From: Meghimatium bilineatum
Taxonomy: Eukaryota; Mollusca; Gastropoda; Stylommatophora; Philomycidae
NCBI GenBank assembly: GCA_034231615.1
Contig: CM067318.1
Location: 38,163,382-38,227,381, forward strand
Direction of reading: 5' to 3'
Length of the DNA: 64,000 bases
A program made the translations under genes and the position numbers. This document shows positions 22,675 to 33,030 of this stretch, piece by piece; positions within the stretch are counted from its first letter, which is position 1; each line of letters starts with the position of its first letter. The notes under the pieces are model-generated. The model did no database searches. It saw nothing but the letters and a program-made list of their open reading frames with translations, and was not told where the DNA came from.

Positions 22675-23215
22675 GAGTATTCTCTGAATTCAACAACTTT
22701 ACCAAACTCTCAAACATATGGAGATCGAAGATCGCAAGTAAACTCATTAAACTGCGACTATTCAATGCAAGTGTGATTCCATCATTGACATATGGATGTG
22801 AAAGTTGCAAATCTACCGCAATAATGGATAAGAAGTTAGTTGCCTTCGAGAATAGATGCCTCAGAAAAATCACAAATACTAATTGGAAAGACTTCAAATC
22901 AAACGATATACTAAGAGAGGAGACAAAACAAGAATATGTGACTAACATCATCAGAAAACGCCGCTGGACATACATCGGCCACATACTTAGAATGAAGGAA
23001 GATAGAATTCCACGACAAGCCTTCATGTGGACACCAGACGGGTAAAGAAAACAGGGAAGACCAAAAAACAACGACGTGAAGAACATTTCTGAATTAATTA
23101 GAATCAACAGACATAAATGCACAAGACCTGCAATCCCTAGCAACTGACCGGCAGGCATGGAGAACTATGACATCCGCCCTACGTGACAAACGTGGCAAAA
23201 GAGGAACTGACTGAT
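22675..23215 (+). pseudogene. LINE B C-terminal RT fragment
   Basis: The plus-strand frame runs FTKLSNIWRSKIASKLIKLR, then SVIPSLTYGCESC, RCLRKITNTNWKDFKSN and IIRKRRWTYIGHILRMKEDR, then PRQAFMWTPDG. A stop (TAA at 23043) follows. The family's C-terminus then reappears in another frame near 23110-23200 (DINAQDLQSLATDRQAWRTM). The copy has lost the RT core and endonuclease and is frame-broken. It is the clearest of three LINE B tails here. Confidence 0.88.
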
Positions 23216-23219
23216 TCTT

Positions 23220-23600
23220 CTGAAACTAATTACGATTGAAGAATTAAAAATTTCCCACCAAATAAAGACCTAAATTAATAAAACTAGTCAACAAAATTAA
23301 AAAAAAAAAATTGTGCGTGACTTTAAATATTTCTGATTGATTTTGGCATTAGCAATCTGATTTCAATTATCATAATGAAATTCCACAATTGGGAACGGTT
23401 TTTAATGATGAATTTAAATTTCAGCAATACAAATTTCATGTATACTTATCTAATCTCTTTGGTGAACAGTTATTATTTACACTTTATGATTATAAAAATT
23501 GTTATTACAAATTCAGTTAAGTGATATTTCATCATAAAATTTTGAACAAATCAAAAAACAGTTGAAAGTTCACATATAATGTTTCTAAAAGGCACATTTG
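23220..23600. other. Unique AT-rich DNA
   Basis: No motif or repeat recognised. Confidence 0.35.
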
Positions 23601-23619
23601 AACCCCTACAGTTATTATT

Positions 23620-25042
23620 CAGTCGTTTTTCGACTTTTCTTTGCTTGCTTCCTGTAGTCAATCTGTGAGATGTCTCTTGTCCAAGTCCAACATTAATCAG
23701 CAAGCATTTTATGGCTCAAATTGCCTTGATACCTTGTCTCCATAGCAGCAATGTCTTTGTTAAATCGTCACTGACCTCTCCACAGATTGAATTAAAAAAA
23801 TTCCAGATGAGAATCCAGATGAGAATCCAGATGAGAATCCAGATGAGAATCCAGAAAGTCAATTTTTACAGACATGTTGCAACGTAGACTCATATACTCC
23901 AAAAGCAGACTTTCTACAATTTCTTTATAATGATCAGATCTGTTGTTTCCAAGAAAATAGTCCACCACCGACTTAAATGCCAGCCATGCTTCTTTTTCCT
24001 CTCCATGCAACAAGCAAAGAAACTCATCATCCCGGAGACGTTTTCGAATTTGCAGACCAACAAATACTCCGCCTATTATTTTAGCTTCACTGCTTCTTGG
24101 AAATTTTCTGAAGATGTATTTGAAAGCATTATCAGTTTTATCCATTGCCTTGACAAAGTGTTTCATGAGACCCAGCTTAATGTGCGAGGGTGGCAACAAA
24201 ATATTGCTACTGTCAACAAGTTGGATTCTCCACATTCTTAATGCCAAGCTGTAATGACTGCCGGATTGGCCAATGTCTTCTGATGTAATTGTCACATGCA
24301 CGACTATCCCACTCACAGAGAAAACAGCAGTGCTTGGTGTATCTACAATGTAGTCCAAGCAAAATAGCTACCACTTTTAGGTTCCCACATTGTGACCAAT
24401 GCTGATGATCGTAATTTATACACTTCAAAAGTTGCTTAATGTTTTAAGTGAAACATCAAAAACATAGTGTTCTACATAAGTACTTAATGTTTTCATACGT
24501 TTCTTTCATATGAAATGAATGACCAACTAAAATTGACGATAAAACATTACCATTATTCAACGAAACAGCTTTAAGATTTGTCTTGGATGAATCAATGAAA
24601 ATCCTCCACTCTTCCGGATTGTAATTGATGTCGAGGGTTGCCATTAAACCATAAATGCTGTGCACACAGACAGGTCACCCTTTTTAAAAAAAAAAACAAA
24701 CTAAGTAAGCGGTTTCCGGGGTTCCTAAACACAGAAATTTTGCTAGAATATTATATTTTTGCAATCTAGAACCCAGAGGCTCCGCTTTGTTCTTGGGTAA
24801 ATTCAGGTCTCCTACAAGATCATTCAGTTCACTTTAGGTTATTAAATGTGATTTTGTAGATATAATTTGTTCAAATTCTGGATCTTTTGAGGTTGATAGC
24901 TCAGAAATGACTGTTCTTCGTCATCGGGCCCAGTTGAAAATGATCTTGACCCTTTAGGAACAGGTAGTGTACCGGGCGCATTGTAGAGGAGATGTTTAGT
25001 ATTGTAGAGTCCATTTTTTCTTCTTTGATATTCCTTTCCCAA
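23620..25042 (-). pseudogene. Pseudogene of a repeated animal protein family of unknown function
   Basis: Reading downwards on the minus strand the following blocks appear in order: ELNDLVGDLNLPKNKAEPLG (about 24770-24835), YNPEEWRIFIDSSKTNLKAV and GHSFHMKETYENIK (24480-24620), CGNLKVVAILLGL and KHCCFLCEWDSRACDNY (24280-24390), LPPSHIKLGLMKHFVKAMDK (24130-24200), SSEAKIIGGVFVGLQIRK (about 24030-24090), CNMSVKIDFLDSHL, then METRYQGNLSHKMLAD and CWTWTRDISQIDYRKQAKK (23640-23740). From memory this order is that of a multi-copy 'uncharacterized protein' family in arthropods, cnidarians and other animals. The function is unknown to me and it may be transposon-borne. At least four frame changes and several stops break it. 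The DSHL motif is expanded in tandem (see 23801). The upstream 66-codon frame (25042 to 24842) may be its N-terminus; that is less certain. Confidence 0.7.
23801..23852. repeat. 12-bp repeat inside pseudogene, ~4.5 copies
   Basis: gaatccagatga is repeated head to tail. On the minus strand it turns a single DSHL motif into a run of DSHL units while keeping the frame. Confidence 0.93.
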
Positions 25043-25049
25043 TTATAGG

Positions 25050-25500
25050 CACCATGACAAAGTAACAGATGTTGATATGATCAGTGGGCTCTCTCTAAAT
25101 CATTGGAACTGCAAATGGCACGCTTGCATTTTGCCACCAAACGACAGTTTAAAATGTGCAGCACATGTATTGCAGCTTATGTGTGGTGCCCAACTCTTAG
25201 CTTGATCTCCTATCCTGCAGCCATAATAATATATCAATATATATAATATATATAATAATATATATAAGAATATAATAATCATATAAGTGGTTTGCTGTTC
25301 ATTATTATCTGAATATTATTTCAATATATCTGTATTATGCTTAACATTCTGTCCATGGTGTTGCTAACATTTTGTCCATAGTGTTATTTTTTGCATGATA
25401 TTGTCATAAACGATATTCCATGAGATAACTAATCTGCTGAAATCTTTAATTTTTTATACATTTCATAACAATTTCTACTTTCTTTGCTTATAACTGTATG
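25050..25500. other. AT-rich spacer
   Basis: Contains an (ATATA)-rich tract at 25228-25280. No gene seen. Confidence 0.4.
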
Positions 25501-25504
25501 TCCT

Positions 25505-26649
25505 GGTGATTGGATTACCAGAACCGCGACTTTATGACGGTTGTAAATTCTGAACATCTTATCTTCTCCACTTTTCAAGGCCCAGTCCCTAACATATTCC
25601 GTCGTTATATTGATGATGGTTTCGGAGTTACTGATTTATCTCTTGATGACCTCAATAATTTCATTAATTTTGTTAATGGTTTCCATCCTGCTATTACATT
25701 CACCTCTATTATTTCCTCCACCTCTGTTGACTATCTTGACATCTGTGTTTCTATAGGATCTTCATCCCTTAACACGTCCGTTCATTACAAGCCCACTGCT
25801 TCTCATAGTTTTATTCTTTACACATCATCTCACCCTAGGTCTTGTCGCCATTCTCTCCTTTTTCTCAGCCACTCCGTCGTCGTCGTCTCTGCCAAGATAA
25901 CGCAGATTTCTTGTGTCAGTCTTACAAAATGTTGGATTTTTTTCGTCGTCGCTTGTATCCTATCTTTAGCTTTGCAACGCGCTTTACCTATTTCTCGTTC
26001 TGATGCCCTTTCACCATCTATTAAACATACATCTGACCGTCCTATATTGGCCATTACTTTTCACCCACATAATATGTCGGCACTACGCATCCTATTATGA
26101 CATTTCTCTATCCTCCAATTAGATCCCATTTCTAGCCCTGCATTTCCCTCTCTTCCCCTTGTTGCTTTTCGGAGAGATAGGAACCTTCGTGATCTCTTGG
26201 TTCACTCCAGTCTGCGCACCTCTGTAGGTCAATTAGGCACTTTTCCTTGTCCCCGAAATTGTTTGACTTGCCCTTTTGTTATTCATGCCCCCATGCTTCA
26301 GTTCCCTAAGTCAAATTTCGAGATTCAAGACTCGTTCTCATGCTTGTCCCGTAATTTAATATACTCGATCATATGTAAGCGTTGTGGTATGAAGTATATT
26401 GGCGAAACAGGTAGACGTTTGGCTGATAGATTCGCTGAACATTTAAGAGATATCACGAATCGTCTTGACTCCCCGGTGGCCATTCATTTTAACGGTTCTT
26501 CACATCAAGGAAGCAATGACATTTCTGTCACTGTTCTGTTACGTTGCTATTCCGGTGACCGGCAACGTCAGTCTTTGGAGTATCGCCTCATTTGTCATAT
26601 GGGAGTATTGCAACCCCACGGTATTAACATTAATCACCGTTTTGTTTAA
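25505..26649 (+). pseudogene. Penelope-like element: RT end plus GIY-YIG domain
   Basis: The plus frame encodes the C-terminal part of a PLE reverse transcriptase: FRRYIDDGFGV (catalytic YIDD-like block, near 25600), SVDYLDICVSI, VHYKPTASHSF. Between about 25855 and 25975 the PLE sequence lies one frame away (SQPLRRRRLCQDNADFLCQS), so two opposite frameshifts bracket it. The original frame then gives ITFHPHN, a stop (TGA at 26098), LVAFRRDRNLRDLLVHSSLR, a Cys block CPRNCLTCPF and the GIY-YIG nuclease core: LIYSIICKRCGMKYIGETG, LADRFAEHLRD, PVAIHFNGSSH. PLEs copy themselves by target-primed reverse transcription, the GIY-YIG domain nicking DNA. The 5' RT part is missing. The copy is dead but well preserved. 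Confidence 0.9.
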
Positions 26650-27310
26650 TTTACCCACTACTTTTTGACAGCCTCTGCCTCCTATTCTTATTATATTGTA
26701 GGGACCTATTCCTAATTATTTGGTAGCCATATCCCTCTGTACTTTGAAATTGTTTCTTTATGTGCACGCGCATCAGCTTTGTTTTTGTTAGATTTCAGTG
26801 TATTTGTAATTTGTCTTTGTTATTTCTGTTGTTTATATCGTATTCCATTCTGTCAATTAATTTTATTAATGTACCTTATTTTTGTGCAATCGAATCCTTT
26901 TTTTTTAAATTACAGATTGGTACCCATACACACATAGGTATGAAATAAGTATATGCATATTATTTTACATGGTCTTATGTATCCATACAGTTGCTTTGGG
27001 TCACGAATTTGCATGTGTGCATATTCTTGTGTTAGAGTAATACATGTGAATATCTTCATGTGAACGAATGGGTATAAATATACATGTATATATCTCTATG
27101 TGTGCCAATGTTCATGTTATATTTATTCATGTGAGAAAATGTTTATGTGAATGCATGTGTATATATTATGTTGATACTTATTTTGTGTCATTATGCACAT
27201 TTGTTCTTGTTTGAACCATTGTTCGTGTTTGGATACATTTTCATGCTTGTGCATGTTGTGTGGGTATCTTTCCTATATCTATGTATTTATCATTTTAGAT
27301 GTTTGTGTGT
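26650..27310. other. T-rich sequence downstream of PLE
   Basis: Probably the PLE 3' untranslated region or flank. Low-complexity tg/ta-rich text, no motif recognised. Confidence 0.4.
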
Positions 27311-28620
27311 TTGTTTTTCGTTCGCTCCATTGTAACCATCACGGATATCCGTGCGATTTCCGCCGGGAGCGTGATTACGTTGTGCCACCGTTATGCGCCT
27401 TGTAGGCCTAGCACATCCGATTTCGGCATGCCTTGACAATTCGGGTGGGCTACCCTTAGCCTGTGACAGCCTCTATATCTGTCTCCAGGCACGCGTAGTG
27501 GAGACTCTTCGCCCAGACGATTTTCTTTCTCTTAGTCTGACTCAAACGAGGTGTTCCACTGTCTATGAACTTGCCTCGTGTAATTGGACGTGCTGTGCCT
27601 GTGCCCATTGGGTACTGAACCGTTTCTCATCCGTGAGCCTGGTTCCTTAAGGGGAAGAACTCAACAGAGGAGTTGGACCCTGGCTCTTTCGCCCTCTTAG
27701 CCGAGGTGTCATTCACCGACGTGTACCACTTGTCCAAGTTCGAGTCTCACACCACGCGTTTGAGAGCAAGGCGTTCTCGAGCTGAGCGTCCTTGTCCCAA
27801 TAGCGCCTGAGCCCATCAGGTACTGAACCCTTTCTCTCTTCAAGTGTATTTCCGGTGTAGGAAAACTTGACAGTAGAGTTGGGCCAGGGCTAAATCGTTG
27901 TCCCTTTTGTGCCTGAGCGAATCGAGTACGGAACCCTTTCTCTCTGCAAGTGTACTTCCGGTATAGGAAACATTGACAGTAGAGTTGGGCCAGGACTACC
28001 ATCGTTGTCACTTTCTTGCCTAAGCCCATTGGGTACAGAATCCTTTCTCTTCGCGAGCATATTTCCGGTTTAGGAAGGCTCGACATTAGAGTTGGGATAG
28101 GTCTTCTTGCTTTACCAAACGCCAGTGGATGGGTCTGGGTCTCTGCCTGTAAGGAACTCAGGTAACTAGAAGCCCGTCTCGAGCTGACGGAGCTTGTAGC
28201 TCCCCCTTTCCTAGGGACTTTTCACTTTCTATTTGCAGTTCGCGCTGCCCTCTAGCGCTGTTCTGCCCTTTCATTGTTTCATTGTACTCGGTATGAAATC
28301 TATGTCTCTCGCCATGTATCTACCTTTACGTGCATTTTACATTGGCCGCCCCTCCAATGTTCGGACTGGACTGACTAGCTTCACTGTATGTCGACAGTGT
28401 CGCTATATGTGGTGATGCTGGTGGTGTCGGAGATATGTCTGTCCGTGTGCAGGCAAATCTCTTTCCATCTGCTACCTCCACATTTTCGGACACGATCCCC
28501 AAATGATTTGGCCAGAATCAGCTCGAGCTGCTGTATTTCTGTTTCCAGGGTGCACCGCGTGGAGGTACATTTGGGATCTTGGTTATCTGCTAACCCTGGG
28601 TCCGCCTAGAGCAATGCGTT
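27310..28620. other. GC-richer island
   Basis: Composition changes clearly from about 27310, with cgccgggagcgtgatt, gcccattgggtact and similar blocks, against AT-rich neighbours. It contains the 106-bp repeat below. Frames of 60-125 codons exist, but no domain is recognisable. It may be a separate insertion or part of a long element 3' region. Confidence 0.5.
27600..28110. repeat. ~106-bp diverged repeat, 4 copies
   Basis: Copies start near 27600, 27805, 27912 and 28018. Each has gcc(t/c)gagcccat.gggtac, ccctttctct, a ttccggtntaggaa block and gacagtagagttgggcca. The first copy is the most diverged and is separated from the rest. Confidence 0.75.
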
Positions 28621-28624
28621 CCCT

Positions 28625-29455
28625 TTGCACCCCATCATTTTAGATATATCCTTATGTTTGTTCCTAGTATACTTGTATTTGTATGTATATATGTATATAT
28701 ATATATATATTGTTATGCTCATTTATGTGTATATATATCCACATTTGTGTGTGTATGTATGTATATATATATATATATATTGTTGTGTGTGCAGGTACCT
28801 ATGTACATGTATGTGTCTATGTTTCAATGGGCACTGTGAAATTAGTATATACTTTTGTATATGTCTGGATGTTTGTATTTATATGTGCTTATATTTATAG
28901 TTATCTGTGTTTGTCCAGTAGAATGTGTGCATGTTTAGTTCTTGATTTTGTTTTGATGTGTGTATATTTTTGTTGTCTATCCTGTGCTGTCAAATGCTAT
29001 TCTTCTTTGCACATTTCTGTGTTCCCTGTGTCTATTTGTGGCCTCCCCCCCCCCTCCTACGTGCATTGTCTTTCTCTGTCCTTTCCCCTTTTGTCTCCCG
29101 TTGCCCACTTGCCCCCTCCCTGTTCTTGGCAGTGCTGTTTGGTGTCCCCTTTTTTTTGGTTCTGTGTCTTTTATCTTTGGGAATTTCATAGTTTGGACAT
29201 GTTGAACGCATCGATGTGCACTTGTTGGAATTGTGTTGCACTGGATCTGGGGTGCCTTTTTGTTGATTTCCTGGTGGGAGAGATCCATTTTGTTTATATT
29301 CGTTTTGGTGTTTTATTCTTAACTGTTTTTGTTGTCTTTAAAGGTCCCAATTGTACCGACATGTTGACTGTTGTGTTTGTTCCTTTTATTTATTGTTATT
29401 TTCTATATTTTATTATTTTATATTGATATAGTAACCTATTTACTTATTTGCATTT
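28625..29455. other. Low-complexity tg/ta-rich DNA
   Basis: Two short (TA)n runs (28695, 28762) and long T-rich frames (up to 247 codons) rich in Cys, Tyr, Val and Phe. The composition explains the open frames. No signal of a real gene. Confidence 0.5.
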
Positions 29456-29459
29456 ACCT

Positions 29460-29500
29460 CTGACGGTTGTAAAGCTGTGATATAGCCAACCGAAACCAAC
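29460..29500 (+). ncRNA. Hammerhead-like stem-loop, degenerate
   Basis: ctgacg is followed by a hairpin in which ggttg pairs with caacc, and then by cgaaacc. The order CUGA - stem II - CGAAAC fits a hammerhead core, but position 9 and the cleavage-site block differ. It lies near the end of the PLE/GC-island block and may be its 3' end. Confidence 0.3.
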
Positions 29501-29519
29501 ATTAAAGGTTGAACGTGTA

Positions 29520-30025
29520 CCTGACATAAGAAGTACATTTTAAGTAACCAGCGGTCGTTCTTCAAACCATACTCAATAGCAAGATGTAGTCCGGAGATTT
29601 AACACAATACATGGGTCAAAGTTGAAGGCAGGAAATAATCCTTGACCGGAATTCTCATTACAAGAATACTATTCCCATTACATGGAGTCTTCTGTTGCTT
29701 CCCAATTAATGATACATCTCGGGATCTGAAATCTTGAATATCAGCGGGGAGATAATACACATTGCAGAAGTAAATTTTGATAATAAGATTTATTGATTAT
29801 CTCCGCATGACAAATTTTTTTTCTGCTTGTGAAATTGCAGAAAATGTGGCCTTTTTTCTAAGTAAACAAGATGTTTGTTGCGAGGAAATGTAACATTACT
29901 CGAATTATCTCTAGAGGGTATTGACTAACTTGTGCCATAATTCCCATAGGAGATTTGTCTCCATTTGACAGATTTTAGGTCTCATTTTACAAACAGGCCA
30001 GCTATTTGAAACTATACACAATGTG
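29520..30025. other. Unique AT-rich DNA
   Basis: No motif recognised. Confidence 0.35.
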
Positions 30026-30027
30026 CC

Positions 30028-30618
30028 GCTGTGTTAAAATAAGTGTGGAAATGTGTGTTGTGTTAAAATAAGTGGAAATGTGTGTTGTGTTAAAATAAGT
30101 GGAAATGTGTACTTTGTTAAAATAAGTGGAAATGTGTGTTGTGTTAAAATAAGTGTGGAAATGTGTGTTGTGTTAAAACAAGTGTGGAAATGTGTGTTGT
30201 GTTAAAATAAGTGGAAATGTGTGTTGTGTTAAAATAAGTGGAAATGTGTACTTTGTTAAAATAAGTGGAAATGTGTGTTGTGTTAAAATAAGTGGAAATG
30301 TGTACTTTGTTAAAATAAGTGGAAATGTGTGTTGTGTTAAAATAAGTGTGGAAATGTGTGTTGTGTTAAAATAAGTGTAAATGTGTGTTGTGTTAAAATA
30401 AGTGTGGAAATGTGTGTTGCGTTAAAATAAGTGTAAATGTGTGTTGTGTTAAAATAAGTGTGGAAATATGTGTTGTGTTAAAATAAGTGTGGAAGTGTGC
30501 GTAGTGTTAAAATAAGTGTGGAAGTGTGTGTTGTGTTAAAATAAGTGTGGAAGTGTGCGTAGTGTTAAAATAAGTGTGGAAGTGTGCGTTGTGTTAAAAT
30601 AAGTGGAAATGTGTGGTA
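30028..30618. repeat. 24-29-bp minisatellite, ~22 copies
   Basis: The unit core is gtgttaaaataagtg(tg)gaaatgtgt with optional tg insertions and tac/ttg variants. Confidence 0.93.
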
Positions 30619-30805
30619 TTATATGAAATCAAGATTGAGACATTATCTTTTGTTAAAATACAGTTTGGATAGTGTACTATTATGTTAGAATGAGTTTGAA
30701 ACAATGTCTGTTATTGTGTTAAAATAAGATTGTGACAGTGTGTTAATATGTTCAAATACGTTTGGTATAATGTGCTGTATTTAAATAAATTGGGGACAGT
30801 ATGTT

Positions 30806-31288
30806 GTCGTGTTAAAATAGAGTTGGTACTGTGTGTTAAAATAGAGTTCGTGCTGTGTGCTAAATAGAGTTGGTACTGTGTGCTAAATAGAGTTGGTACT
30901 GTGTGCTAAAAAGAGTTGGTACTGTGTGCTAAATAGAGTTGGTACTGTGTGCTAAATAGAGTTGGTACTGTGTGCTAAAAAGAGTTGGTACTGTGTGCTA
31001 AATAGAGTTGGTACTGTGTGCTAAAAAGAGTTGGTACTGTGTGCTAAATAGAGTTGGTACTGTGTGCTAAAAAGAGTTGGTACTGTGTGCTAAATAGAGT
31101 TGGTACTGTGTGATAAAAAGAGTTGGTACTGTGTGCTAAAAAGAGTTGGTACTGTGTGCTAAAAAGAGTTGGTACTGTGTGCTAAATGGAGTTGGTACTG
31201 TGTGCTAAAAAGAGTTGGTACTGTGTGCTAAATAGAGTTGGTACTGTGTGCCAAATAGAGTTGGTAGTGTGTGCTAAAATAGAGTTGG
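30806..31288. repeat. 23-bp minisatellite, ~20 copies
   Basis: The unit is agagttggtactgtgtgcta + aat or aaa. The two forms alternate in part. The array abuts the LINE A 3' tail at 31289. Confidence 0.95.
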
Positions 31289-32995
31289 TCATCATCATCA
31301 TCAAGTGCCATCTCCGCAACGAAGGTTGGCTGCAATAGACCTCAAACATCCCCTCTCTTGTCTTTGTTGTGCACTCTGCTAAACTGTAACCAGTCCATCG
31401 TGTGATGTTACTCTCCCACTTGTATCTCTGCCTACCTCTTGCTCGCTTCTCTTTGACTTTACCCTCAAATAAGGTATTCAATAAGGTGTCATGCCATTAA
31501 ATGTGTCCAAAATATTTTATTTGCCTGATATTTATTTCTTAGTAATTCTTTCTTCATAGTAAGAGTTTTCAGAACCACTTTGTTTCTTTTTCTCCTTCCA
31601 TGATGTTCTCCCTATTCTTCTATATATCCACATCTCAAAGGCATCAATTCTGTCTTCTAACTGTTTATTTAGTGTCCATGTTTCTGAGCCATACATTATT
31701 ATAGAATAGATGTAACATTTTATATTTATCATTTTTAACAAGTTTGTAATGTGCTTAGATGTTACTATTTTCCTCATGTCATTGTAGGTAATTTTAGCCA
31801 TTCCTATTCTCCTTTTAACTTATGTTTCACGTCTACCATCATTTGTGACTATGTGTCCAAGATATTTATAATGTTTTACTTCTTGTAGTTTCTCTCCATA
31901 TAGGCTTATATTTAGCTCTTGTTATTCTTTGTCTTTGCTAATTATCATGGTTTTTTTTAATAGTTATATCCAGTCCTTATTCATTACTTGATTTATTTAC
32001 TTGTTATATTAGTTTTTGTAGTTCATGTTGACTTTCTGCTCAAAGAACAGTGTCATCTGCATATCTCAGGTTGTTTATTATTTTCTCATTGATTTTGAGT
32101 CCTGGCATTTCTTCTATGTTTTACGCGCATACATCAACAGAATGCACCACCACTCTCATGAATGGATACCTACAGGCAATAGAGCCAGTGCTAGACCAAA
32201 AGAAACACTCAGAAGAACAATACTTAGAGAAAGTAAAACAATCAATATTCATACTATTCAAGAACTGCACAGAATAGCCTTGAACAGACAGAATTGGAGA
32301 GATCTGACCTCTGCGCTAACTTCAGCGCAAAAGGAAAATGAATGAATGAATTTCTTCTATATTTTTAAAGATATTCTCTGTGTAGATATTAAATAGGCTT
32401 GGTGATAAAATGTAGCCTTGTCGTACCCCTTTTCTTTGTTCTATGTATGGTGAGTAGCTGTTTTTACATTTTAATTATGCAGTCTGTTCCCAATATATAT
32501 TTCTAATTAGTCTGATGTCTTGTCTATCTGTGTCTATTTCTTGGAGACATTTGATTAATTTTTCATGTTGGACTCTGTCAAAGGATTTGATGTAGTCTAT
32601 GAAGCAAATATAGATACTTTTTTGGACTTCTATATATTTATCTATCACTAGTCGGGTACTAAGTATAGTTTCTCTGGTTACTTAGTTTTTCTTAAAACTG
32701 AATTGTTTTTCACCGACCTCCGTGTCTATCTTATTTTTAATTCTTACATGTATTATCGTGATAAGTATTTTAGTTAAATGACTCATTAGACTTATTGTTC
32801 TATATTCTGTACAGTCCACAACCCTGGGATTCATAGGTAGTGGTATGAATATTGATGATGTTAGGTCTTTAGGTATGTGGTCTGCTTCATATGTCTATAT
32901 GTCATTGGATAGTGATAATTCTGTGATAATATCAACAACAAATTCATGTAGAGTGTTTATTATGTCTATAGTTATGTAAACTGGTTAGTCATGTT
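31289..32995 (-). pseudogene. LINE A copy (RT and C-terminus), split by LINE B
   Basis: Reading 32995 to 31289: a weak upstream block around KDLTSSIFIPLP and DCTEYRTISLMSHLTKIL (32770-32870), EKQFSFKKN, CFIDYIKSFDRVQHEKLIKC (32560-32620), RLIRNIYWEQTA then a stop, KGVRQGYILSPSLFNIYTE (32380-32430), then beyond a nested insert MAKITYNDMRKIVTSKHI, YGSETWTLNKQLEDRIDAFE (31640-31700), RRIGRTSWKE, and RARGRQRYKWESNITRWTGY at 31380-31445. The tail is (GAT)n at 31289-31300. This is a non-LTR retrotransposon ORF2 (polymerase used in target-primed reverse transcription). It has many stops. The endonuclease domain is missing. Confidence 0.88.
32123..32349 (+). mobile_element. 5'-truncated LINE B insertion with ~16-bp TSD
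   Basis: The fragment encodes the LINE B C-terminus (ASARPKETLRRTI, then NIHTIQELHRIALNRQNW) and ends in an aatgaatgaatg-type tail. It is flanked by atttcttctatgtttt (32107-32122) and atttcttctatatttt (32350-32365), 15/16 identical: a target-site duplication. It sits inside the minus-strand LINE A copy, so LINE B moved later than LINE A here. Confidence 0.88.
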
Positions 32996-33020
32996 TATGC
33001 AAGTTGTTAATAAACTGGTT
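32985..33020. repeat. Left remnant of 31-38-bp array
   Basis: ctggttagtcatgtttatgc and aaactggttagttatattt match the array that resumes at 34665 beyond the PLE. Confidence 0.8.
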
Positions 33021-33030
33021 AGTTATATTT

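Noticed and set aside
28683-29426. 247-codon membrane-like open frame
   Set aside because: T-rich composition gives hydrophobic codons by default; no motif, no conserved start.
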